Assembly: GCA_027064845.1 (NCBI GenBank)
Contig: JAMOPC010000497.1
Coordinates: forward strand, 1-5,668
DNA length: 5,668 bases
Reading direction: 5' to 3'
Source of the DNA: Desulfurococcales archaeon
GTDB lineage: Archaea; Thermoproteota; Thermoprotei_A; Sulfolobales; Desulfurococcaceae
Shown: piece by piece, positions 1 to 5,668 of the stretch
Layout of the letters: each line of letters begins with the position of its first letter
How positions within the stretch are numbered: the first letter of the stretch is position 1
Program-made: the position numbers and the translations under genes
The notes under the pieces: model-generated
Told to the model about the DNA's origin: nothing
What the model saw: the letters and a program-made list of their open reading frames with translations, nothing else
Databases searched by the model: none

Positions 1-181
1 GGATAAACTTGTTTAGATTTGATCTTACAGTGTCTATTGTCCAATATTTCACATGTATAGCTTTATCAACAACCCATATGGCTCCTGCAATGAGTCTTGG
101 ATAAGTATTAATATAGGGTGGAACACCCAACCCTGCTGGCTCATCCGTGTACCCGTCTAGAATGATTACTTTTTTGAACAA
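1..181 (-). CDS. B12-binding-type radical SAM protein, N-terminal fragment (runs off the left edge)
   Basis: Reading leftward from a TTG at 181-179 gives 60 open codons with no stop up to the window edge. The product begins with a short beta-strand (VIILDG), then a motif around residues 9-29, D-G-Y-x-D-E-P-A-G-L-G-V-P-P-Y followed by YPR and IAGA, and later W-T-I-D-x-V-R. From memory, this pattern opens archaeal radical SAM proteins that carry an N-terminal B12-binding-like Rossmann fold, probably the group whose C-terminus has a helix-hairpin-helix (COG1031-like). The radical SAM CxxxCxxC motif would lie beyond the window, so the catalytic class is inferred. TTG is chosen because it is the only plausible start between the in-frame TAA at 226-224 and the motif, and it places the first strand right at the N-terminus. 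Only a weak GGGT lies upstream as a possible ribosome site. It begins 42 bases after the membrane-protein stop and may be co-transcribed with that gene. The natural substrate is unknown. Confidence 0.72.
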   Translation of the reverse strand, partial: MFKKVIILDGYTDEPAGLGVPPYINTYPRLIAGAIWVVDKAIHVKYWTIDTVRSNLNKFI

Positions 182-217
182 TACTTGTACCCATGAGAAA
201 AAAGCTAATGAGTGGGT

Positions 218-223
218 AAAAAA
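218..223 (-). terminator. Possible oligo-T termination site after the membrane-protein gene
   Basis: On the minus strand, six consecutive T residues follow immediately after the TAA stop of the membrane-protein gene. Crenarchaeal transcription often ends at oligo-T tracts without a hairpin, and none is seen here. The run is short and the next gene begins about 37 bases later, so partial or no termination is equally possible. Confidence 0.25.
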
Positions 224-1615
224 TTATTTCTGCTCACTACTGTTTTCTCCTTGTTCTCTAGATGCTTCTCTCCATGCTAGTCTCGTGTAGTAAAAGATTA
301 TTGGTATCAGCATAAGAGCGAACGCTATACTAATACCCAATGCCAATGTAGTTATTACCGATGTGGTATTAGGAAATTGTGAGAATATTCCACTGACACC
401 TACTATTGTGAACATAATTATTATTAGGGATTCTATAAATGGTGACATTCTCTTAAATGCAGGATATGTCTGACACAGTAGTGACCCTACCATATTTGCT
501 ACATATATTCCTGTAACAATCGTTATTATACCTATTATTAGCGGGTATACTAATGTCCCTTCCAGCATCATAATGTTTAATGATATGGTCAAAATCACTG
601 TTATAAGTCCAAGCTGTATAAGGTTTTCGCCCAAACTTGCTAATACCGTGTATTTGTCTTTGAATATTGTTTGCAGGAATCTTCCAACATACTTTGCCAA
701 TGCCGTACTTAGAATTAAGCCGAGAGTCGATAGTGTTATACCACCTATAAGTCTTGGCAAGTAAGCTGCTATCTGGTAAATTAGGTTTCCTGTTATTCCA
801 CTAATCTTCACAAACTCTAATGCTGCAACAATGGATACTACGATTATAAACGCCTTTGTTAATCCACCGATAAGACTCGGTAGATCAATGCCGGCTCCCA
901 AAATAGTTCTTCCAGTCTCTGTAGATTTTAAGGGCTTTTTTATTATGGAATCGATTACTTTACTTACAATCTTACCTATGGCGTCTCCTATAACATATCC
1001 TACAAATATAGTTATTGTAGCTGCAATAAAGCCTGGGATTGATGAAGATAAGTAATCCAGCAATAATGTATAGTGGAACATCACATAAACTGATAAAGCT
1101 ATAACAAAAACTATGAGTATAAGAGCAGATATATTATATGTAAGTGTTACTACTAATTCATGTTTTTCACGTATAACTCCTTTGAAAAACTTCGCTATAT
1201 ATTCTGCAAACATAAGTGACAATGGTATGCCTAGTGCTAGTATTGTAACTCCGCCGGTTATATTGAGTATCGTCATAGCTATATTTGAAGCTAAGATGCC
1301 AATATTACCTGGTAATTCTAGCAGGTCTATTGCAGCAATTATGGACAGTTCAATGATCAGTATCATTACCAGTGTCCCAACTACGCCTTCAAGATCAAAC
1401 CCGGACTCTTTCAATGATTTACCTACACGAGTTGTTTTAAGCGGTTTTTCAAGAGATTTATTGATTATTAGGATTACAGCTTTTTTTACTAGTATGCCAA
1501 ATAAGTATCCAATTAACACTACTATTATAGCGCCTATAATTCTTGGTAAATACTTTATTGTCTCCAACAAGATATTATTAACAGCATTTACAATCTCATT
1601 CCAAGCATCCTCCAT
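224..1615 (-). CDS. Multi-spanning membrane protein with duplicated conserved TM helices (MscS-associated type)
   Basis: The 463-residue product is almost entirely hydrophobic, with about eleven candidate membrane segments (roughly residues 22-50, 75-98, 106-143, 157-180, 190-217, 245-268, 276-311, 330-352, 354-380, 393-411 and 418-443) and a short charged C-tail. It resembles proteins with the 'conserved TM helix' repeat (PF05552-like) often annotated as mechanosensitive-channel related. Four copies of a [Y/I]-[L/I]-P-x-[I/F/L]-I-[G/A]-type Gly-rich helix can be seen near residues 22, 115, 193 and 285. The two halves are repeats: KPLKTTxxGKSL...GFDL near residue 57 matches KPLKSTxTGRTI...GIDL near 227. 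No soluble MscS beta domain or long cytoplasmic domain follows, so channel function is not shown; an ion or osmotic role in the cell membrane is inference. The ATG at 1615 is preferred over an in-frame TTG at 1636 because a TATA box centred about 26 bases upstream predicts a leaderless mRNA beginning at this ATG. The TTG would lie upstream of that transcript start and adds only seven residues. Confidence 0.85.
   Translation of the reverse strand: MEDAWNEIVNAVNNILLETIKYLPRIIGAIIVVLIGYLFGILVKKAVILIINKSLEKPLKTTRVGKSLKESGFDLEGVVGTLVMILIIELSIIAAIDLLELPGNIGILASNIAMTILNITGGVTILALGIPLSLMFAEYIAKFFKGVIREKHELVVTLTYNISALILIVFVIALSVYVMFHYTLLLDYLSSSIPGFIAATITIFVGYVIGDAIGKIVSKVIDSIIKKPLKSTETGRTILGAGIDLPSLIGGLTKAFIIVVSIVAALEFVKISGITGNLIYQIAAYLPRLIGGITLSTLGLILSTALAKYVGRFLQTIFKDKYTVLASLGENLIQLGLITVILTISLNIMMLEGTLVYPLIIGIITIVTGIYVANMVGSLLCQTYPAFKRMSPFIESLIIIMFTIVGVSGIFSQFPNTTSVITTLALGISIAFALMLIPIIFYYTRLAWREASREQGENSSEQK
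563..1555 (-). repeat. Internal duplication inside the membrane-protein gene (two halves of about 165-170 residues)
   Basis: Residues about 21-180 and about 189-351 align as two copies. The clearest anchors are the loop after the first helix of each half (E-K-P-L-K-T-T and K-K-P-L-K-S-T, each followed by a Gly, a short polar stretch, then G-[F/I]-D-L) and the YLPRIIG / YLPRLIG motifs. The similarity is at protein level; the DNA has diverged, so this is an old tandem duplication and not a recent DNA repeat. Boundaries are approximate because they were set by eye. Confidence 0.6.
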
Positions 1616-1636
1616 GTTGCTCCCCGCAGAGAACAA

Positions 1637-1646
1637 TTATTTAAAC
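1637..1646 (-). promoter_or_regulatory. TATA box of the membrane-protein gene
   Basis: The minus strand reads GTTTAAATAA here. Its TTTAAATA core is centred about 26-27 bases before the ATG at 1615, the usual archaeal TATA-to-start distance, so transcription should begin at or next to that ATG and give a leaderless mRNA. The surrounding 127-base gap between the helicase stop and this gene is otherwise very AT-rich, with no other gene seen. Confidence 0.55.
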
Positions 1647-1742
1647 TACTTTGATCACTACCGAATATTATTAATCTATAATTTATTAAAAATTTATATT
1701 CCATAATTCATTAAACTATATGATTTCGAATAATTGTTTTGT

Positions 1743-3896
1743 TTATTTTAAGTTTTCTAATTGTTCATAGATAAGTCTAACTATTCTCGGCCCGAAGCCA
1801 GGGAGTTTCTCGAGTACTGATGGAGGCGTTTTAGCTAGGTCCTTTAGTGTTCTTATTCCATGATTTATTAGTGTTCTTGCTCTAACTCTTCCAATTCCCT
1901 GGAGCTTTACGAGTTCTAGTGCGTCCTCCTTGACACCATATTCTAGTCTAATACTTAGCTTGTCAAGTGCTTCGTCCATACTCAATAAATTCATTGTTCG
2001 TGCAACTTTGCTTAAAGCTCCAGCGATCCATGAAGCAGTATCTCTTGCAGAGTATATATCTCCAGGTCCTATTCCGTATTTTTCGCTAATAGTATCTTCA
2101 TCTACTTCATTGATCCAGTCGTGCAGCATCTTAGCATGTACAAATGCTTGAGCCCATAACTTATACATATAGTAATCGTAATATTCGTCCATGAAATTCT
2201 CTGGTTTGGGTATAATGTTGTCTTCCGCGAGAATAATTGCTTCATTCTCATAGTAGTCGACGAGCCTACTGTTAATGTATGGCTTACTCCTCATGTAGTC
2301 AGGAGTCATCGTTATGAGGAAGAGTAAATAGAATTCTCTTGGTTTCTCTGGTAAGTTCTTTATAAATATATTGACGGATAGGGGGTCTAAGTATGTCTTA
2401 GAAGTTATTACTCCGAGACTAGTAGCGTAGAATTCTTTATTTCCAATGAATCTAATCATTTCCCACTGAGCTAGTTCGTCAAGTACTTTGTCAATTGTTA
2501 GTTTTAGATTTTCTAAATTGCCATATTGCTTATAGAATAGTGTGTTCTTATATATTTGCATGAGTTCGTTCATTTCATTAGCGTCTCCGGAGGCAATTAG
2601 TGACAGTGTGTGTATTCTAAGGCTTCTCTCATTATTTAGCTTACTATATATTGGTTCAGGAGGAGATCTAATATATTTCATTGCTTCTGAGTTATTATTT
2701 GCATCATAAATTATTGCTTCACCAAAAGGATCGAATTTTGGCCTTCCTGCACGACCAGCCATTTGTTTATATTCATAAATAGGGATGTTGACTGTTTTTC
2801 TCCTTAATGGACTATATCTCTTAATAGATACTAATACTCTCCTCGCTGGTAAATTCACTCCTGCAGCAAGTGTCGGTGTTGCAAACACGATTCTGATAAC
2901 CCTGTTCCTGAATCCTTCTTCAACAACTTTTCTAGCAATATTGCTTAGTCCCGCATGATGATATGCTACTCCTCTCTTTATCAAGTATTCTAGTTTTTCT
3001 CTCTCAACACGACTAGGAGATTCTTTCAATTTTTTAAGAAGCTCATCCACTTTTCTTTTATCTATGAGGTGTTGGAACAAACCCAAATGCTCTGTAAGCT
3101 TATACGCCCATTCCTCAGTTTTCCTTCTGTTATGAACAAATACGAGGACTTGAATCCCTGCCGAAATGCTTTGAAGAGCAATATTAAGGGCAGCGTTACC
3201 TATTCTATGCACTATTTTTTCTTCTCTTCCATCCATGAATAGTATTTTGTGTTTTTTACGATCATATATGCCTTCAACTAGTTTAACAGGTCTATATGGG
3301 ACATCAACTAGTTCAGCATTAATCCACTTAGCCAGGTCTAGAGGATTACCTATAGTGGCTGATAAACCTATTATCTGTATATTTGTCCTAAGTAATCTTG
3401 CAATAATCATTTCTAGGATGGGGCCTCTTTCATCATCTCCTATCATGTGTAGTTCGTCTATTACTACAGTACCTATCCTTCTCAGCCATGAAGGCTTGAG
3501 TCTTAATAGGCTATCGAATCTCTCATATGTTGCAACAATAATATCATATCTCCTTAAATACTCAGCTGGTGACTCGTAATCACCTGTGCTTATTCCTATT
3601 CTAAAACCAAGTTTTTCAAGCTTCTTGAAATCATAGTATTTCTCGGAAGCAAGTGCTCTAAGGGGGACGAGGTATAATCCGATCTTTTTCTCATAAGCTT
3701 TCTTGACTAAAGCCATTTCCCCTACTAGAGTTTTACCGCTAGCCGTTGGAGCGACTACAACGAGGTTTTTGTCAGTAAATAAGCCTTTCTCCACAGCTTG
3801 TTTTTGAACTGGATTAAGTTTATCAATACCATTTTGTAGTAATGTTTCAACATATTCTCTAGGTAGTCCGTATTCTACGAGTTTCTCTACTTTCAA
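1743..3896 (-). CDS. hel308: Hel308 ATP-dependent DNA helicase (Ski2-like superfamily 2)
   Basis: This 717-residue protein has the full length usual for archaeal Hel308, a 3'-to-5' DNA helicase acting on stalled or forked replication structures. Visible motifs in order: Q-motif region (NPVQKQAV, about 28-35), Walker A APTASGKT (49-56), motif Ia LVPLRALA (77-84), motif II DELH (147-150), motif III SAT (179-181), motif IV region VFVHNRRKTE (252-261), motif V ATPTLAAGVNLPAR (339-352), and motif VI QMAGRAGRP (378-386). The segment between V and VI holds the family's strand-separating hairpin. A winged-helix region follows (about 449-513), then the helical ratchet domain with DIYSARDTASW (613-623), and a C-terminal helix-hairpin-helix region with LQGIGRVRAR (665-674) and LPGFGPRIV (698-706). 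All catalytic motifs look intact. The start is TTG, supported by an AAGGTG ribosome site and the absence of an in-frame ATG upstream. It is transcribed divergently from the MoeA gene. Bacterial-type RecQ or Lhr helicases are excluded by motifs and domain order. Confidence 0.96.
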   Translation of the reverse strand: MKVEKLVEYGLPREYVETLLQNGIDKLNPVQKQAVEKGLFTDKNLVVVAPTASGKTLVGEMALVKKAYEKKIGLYLVPLRALASEKYYDFKKLEKLGFRIGISTGDYESPAEYLRRYDIIVATYERFDSLLRLKPSWLRRIGTVVIDELHMIGDDERGPILEMIIARLLRTNIQIIGLSATIGNPLDLAKWINAELVDVPYRPVKLVEGIYDRKKHKILFMDGREEKIVHRIGNAALNIALQSISAGIQVLVFVHNRRKTEEWAYKLTEHLGLFQHLIDKRKVDELLKKLKESPSRVEREKLEYLIKRGVAYHHAGLSNIARKVVEEGFRNRVIRIVFATPTLAAGVNLPARRVLVSIKRYSPLRRKTVNIPIYEYKQMAGRAGRPKFDPFGEAIIYDANNNSEAMKYIRSPPEPIYSKLNNERSLRIHTLSLIASGDANEMNELMQIYKNTLFYKQYGNLENLKLTIDKVLDELAQWEMIRFIGNKEFYATSLGVITSKTYLDPLSVNIFIKNLPEKPREFYLLFLITMTPDYMRSKPYINSRLVDYYENEAIILAEDNIIPKPENFMDEYYDYYMYKLWAQAFVHAKMLHDWINEVDEDTISEKYGIGPGDIYSARDTASWIAGALSKVARTMNLLSMDEALDKLSIRLEYGVKEDALELVKLQGIGRVRARTLINHGIRTLKDLAKTPPSVLEKLPGFGPRIVRLIYEQLENLK

Positions 3897-3906
3897 TTCG
3901 TCGAAG

Positions 3907-3912
3907 CACCTT
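3907..3912 (-). promoter_or_regulatory. Shine-Dalgarno site of hel308
   Basis: The minus strand reads AAGGTG, which matches the GGAGGTGAT complement of the archaeal 16S 3' end, ten bases before the TTG at 3896. It decides the start: no in-frame ATG exists upstream, and the N-terminus KVEKLVEYGLP begins where Hel308 proteins usually begin. Confidence 0.65.
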
Positions 3913-3936
3913 ACCCTACTATAAAGATTAATACAC

Positions 3937-3943
3937 TTTAAAA
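3937..3943 (-). promoter_or_regulatory. TATA box of hel308
   Basis: The minus strand reads TTTTAAA, the canonical crenarchaeal TATA core. Its centre near 3940 predicts a transcription start near 3914, giving a leader of about 17 bases that just includes the AAGGTG ribosome site. It lies inside an imperfect palindrome, ACAC at 3933-3936 and GTGT at 3945-3948. Confidence 0.6.
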
Positions 3944-3947
3944 TGTG

Positions 3948-3957
3948 TTATAAAATA
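3948..3957 (+). promoter_or_regulatory. TATA box of the MoeA gene
   Basis: The plus strand reads TTATAAAATA. Centred near 3952, it predicts a start near 3978-3980, about 20 bases before the ATG at 3999, leaving room for the ribosome site. Its centre is only about 12 bp from the centre of the opposing hel308 box. Confidence 0.55.
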
Positions 3958-3983
3958 TCTAGACCGAGAAATTGTTTGTTTAT

Positions 3984-3992
3984 AGGTAGTGA
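3984..3992 (+). promoter_or_regulatory. Probable ribosome binding site of the MoeA gene
   Basis: AGGTAGTGA lies six bases before the ATG at 3999. It matches the GGAGGTGAT consensus only in parts (AGGT and GTGA), so it is a moderate site. Confidence 0.4.
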
Positions 3993-3998
3993 ATAGTT

Positions 3999-5668
3999 AT
4001 GTCGAGAAAGATCTTTCATGAACTAGTTAGTCTTGAAGAAGCCCTTAAGATTATAGATAAATACTATCCGTTAAAGCCGCTTGGGATCGAAGAAGTAGAT
4101 TTGATCAATGCGTTGGGAAGAGTTCTTGCAACAGATATTTATTCCCCCATAGATCACCCACCTTTCGATAGAAGTGAAGTCGATGGATATGCTGTTAATA
4201 GCTTAGATGTAGCTGGAGCGGATGATCTTCATCCAGTGGAGCTTAAGGTTAAAGGAAAAATATCAGCTGGCGAGCGCCCTTCTCAAAGCATTGGAAGAGG
4301 AGAAACTGTTGAAATATCAACGGGGGCCATGATTCCTAGGGGAGCTGATTCTGTAGTAATGGTTGAATATACGAAGAGGATAAGGAACGATAGAGTAGTA
4401 ATTTATAGATCTTCTTATCCTGGTGAAAATATAGCTACAACAGGTAGTGACGTATCTATGGGTGATCTTGTCGTATTAAAAGGTACATTAATAGATGGTA
4501 ACCTGATCGGTTTCTTAGCAGGTCTGGGTATTAACAAGGTTAGAGTGTACAAGAAACCAAAGATAGCTGTTTACTCAACAGGTGATGAAGTAATACTGCC
4601 TGGAAATCCTCTAGAACCAGGAAAAGTATATGATGTAAATGGCTACTTAATCACGAGCAAATTAAGGGAGTTAGGCGCAGATGCTGTTTTTATGGGGAAA
4701 TTACCGGATAATTATGAAGAAATAAGAAATAAAATAGTTGAGGCTCTTGATTGGGCAGATATGATAATAACAAGTGGTGGAACAAGTGCTGGCCTTGGAG
4801 ACTTAATATATAAGGTATTTGATAATCTTGGTGAGCCAGGAATAATAATACATGGTTTAAAAGTAAAGCCTGGTAAACCAACAGTTGTATCAGTAGTAGG
4901 TAATAAGCTGTTGATTGGATTACCTGGTTTCCCGCTTTCATGCTATATGATCTTTGACCAGTTGGTTGTGCCGATAATACAAAAACTACTCGGTATGAAG
5001 AAGAAGAGATTACGCATAGTTAAAGCAAAACTCCCATATCGTATAAAGAAACCCCTGGGTAAGACATGGTTATTACCAGTATCGATCATTAGGGGTGAAA
5101 AAGGCTTAGTAGCATATCCAGTCTCACTAAAAAGTGGTAGCATAACTCCTCTAATAATGGGTGATGGATACTTAAAACTTCCTGAAACAAGTGATATGGT
5201 GCTTGAAGACACTGAATGGGATGTTTATTTGTTTAAGGAGATAACTGAACTCCCAGAACTAGTCATTATTGGCAGCAATGATGTATTGTTATATGAGCTC
5301 TTAAGAACTACAAATATAATTGAGAGGACAAGGATAATACCGACAGGTAGCACAGGTGGACTAATAGCTATTAAGAGAGGAGAAGCAGATATTGCCCCAA
5401 TACATCTGTTAGATGAAGAAACCCTAGAATACAATATCCCGTTTATAAAGAAGCATGGATTAAAAGATAAAGCAATCCTTGTCAGGGGGTATATGAGAAG
5501 GATTGGATTAATTATTAGAAGAGGAAATCCGAAAAACATCAAGAGTATAGAGGATTTCCTGCGAGAAGACGTAGTCATAGTGAATAGGACTAAAGGATCA
5601 GGTATAAGAGTATACTTGGATTATATGCTTAAACAAATAGCATTCAAGAAGAATATTGATTTCAAAGA
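3999..5668 (+). CDS. moeA: Molybdopterin molybdenumtransferase MoeA fused to a periplasmic-binding-protein-like domain (C-terminus outside window)
   Basis: An open frame from the ATG at 3999 gives 556 codons with no stop before the right edge. MoeA inserts molybdate, or in hyperthermophiles often tungstate, into adenylylated molybdopterin in the cytoplasm. Visible signatures: PPFDRSEVDGYAV (54-66, including the conserved Asp62), EISTGAMIPRGADSVVMVEY (105-124), YSTGDEV (192-198, with Glu197), TSGGTSAGLGD (258-268), KPGKP (290-294) and GLPGFP (307-312). These cover the N-terminal linker domains, the MogA-like domain (about 186-330) and the C-terminal beta domain (about 335-413). A second unit starts near 418: IIGSNDVL, PTGSTGGLIAIKRGEADIAP (448-467), HLLDEETLEYN, GYMRRIGLIIRRGNP and VNRTKGSGIRVYLDYML. 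This is the PBP-like (PF12727-type) domain known as a MoeA fusion in archaea and some bacteria. From memory, full-length fusions have about 640-650 residues, so roughly 80-100 are missing here. The fused domain has no export signal and probably binds a ligand in the cytoplasm; an oxyanion or a cofactor is inference. Confidence 0.94.
   Translation, partial: MSRKIFHELVSLEEALKIIDKYYPLKPLGIEEVDLINALGRVLATDIYSPIDHPPFDRSEVDGYAVNSLDVAGADDLHPVELKVKGKISAGERPSQSIGRGETVEISTGAMIPRGADSVVMVEYTKRIRNDRVVIYRSSYPGENIATTGSDVSMGDLVVLKGTLIDGNLIGFLAGLGINKVRVYKKPKIAVYSTGDEVILPGNPLEPGKVYDVNGYLITSKLRELGADAVFMGKLPDNYEEIRNKIVEALDWADMIITSGGTSAGLGDLIYKVFDNLGEPGIIIHGLKVKPGKPTVVSVVGNKLLIGLPGFPLSCYMIFDQLVVPIIQKLLGMKKKRLRIVKAKLPYRIKKPLGKTWLLPVSIIRGEKGLVAYPVSLKSGSITPLIMGDGYLKLPETSDMVLEDTEWDVYLFKEITELPELVIIGSNDVLLYELLRTTNIIERTRIIPTGSTGGLIAIKRGEADIAPIHLLDEETLEYNIPFIKKHGLKDKAILVRGYMRRIGLIIRRGNPKNIKSIEDFLREDVVIVNRTKGSGIRVYLDYMLKQIAFKKNIDFK

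Noticed and set aside
1655..1662. An 8-base sequence GGTAGTGA upstream of the membrane-protein TATA box, identical to the one before the MoeA start (3985-3992).
   Set aside because: One copy is in a ribosome-site position and the other lies upstream of a promoter. With two 8-base copies in an AT-rich window and different contexts, chance is a sufficient explanation.
1688..1692. Five-T run on the minus strand after hel308 as a terminator.
   Set aside because: It is about 50 bases beyond the stop in a generally AT-rich spacer, is only five bases long, and shows no hairpin, so it cannot be told apart from background.
1113..1706. Plus-strand open frame of 197 codons, plus smaller ones at 573-764 and 831-1055.
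   Set aside because: They lie antisense to the membrane-protein gene, which has clear family motifs and internal repeats. Their translations show no recognisable domain and look like complements of hydrophobic codons.
1930..3579. Plus-strand open frames at 1930-2151 and 3235-3579.
   Set aside because: Both are antisense to helicase-coding sequence with intact motifs, and neither has a domain of its own.
4690..5578. Three minus-strand open frames of 83-117 codons.
   Set aside because: They are antisense shadows within the MoeA coding sequence, which carries conserved motifs throughout this interval.
1..5668. Hidden mobile element, CRISPR array, tRNA or defence system.
   Set aside because: No direct-repeat/spacer pattern, transposase motif, terminal inverted repeats or tRNA-like cloverleaf was seen by eye, and nearly all the DNA is accounted for by four chromosomal genes with short spacers.

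Overview
The window looks like chromosomal DNA of a hyperthermophilic crenarchaeon, most plausibly an AT-rich member of the Desulfurococcales such as a Staphylothermus-like organism. The reasons are the archaeal protein families (a Hel308 repair helicase and a MoeA with a fused binding-protein domain), TTTTAAA-type TATA boxes, very short or absent leaders, TTG starts, and heavy use of AGA/AGG for Arg and ATA for Ile. The genus is inference from composition and gene style.

Layout, left to right. Bases 1-181 hold the first 60 residues of a minus-strand gene that leaves the window, very likely an archaeal B12-binding-type radical SAM protein; it starts with TTG and is identifiable from one conserved N-terminal motif. 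Bases 224-1615 (minus) encode a multi-spanning membrane protein built from an internal duplication of the 'conserved TM helix' seen near MscS-type channels. It appears to be read from its own TATA box as a leaderless mRNA starting at an ATG. Bases 1743-3896 (minus) encode a complete Hel308 superfamily 2 DNA helicase with a TTG start backed by a Shine-Dalgarno site. Bases 3897-3998 form a compact divergent promoter region. From 3999 to the right edge (plus) runs the first 556 codons of a molybdenum/tungsten cofactor insertion protein, MoeA, fused to a C-terminal periplasmic-binding-protein-like domain; its end is outside the window.

The three minus-strand genes lie in one direction, but the membrane-protein gene has its own good promoter, so a single operon is not implied. 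The radical SAM gene starts 42 bases after the membrane-protein stop and shows no convincing TATA box, so it could be co-transcribed with it. Hel308 and MoeA are transcribed away from each other from TATA boxes whose centres are only about 12 bp apart. No shared pathway between DNA repair and metal-cofactor synthesis is evident; the adjacency may be only positional.

No mobile element, CRISPR array, tRNA, rRNA or obviously foreign segment is visible. This is mostly an ordinary core region; the points of most interest are the repeat architecture of the membrane protein, the fused sensor-like domain on MoeA, and the overlapping divergent promoters.
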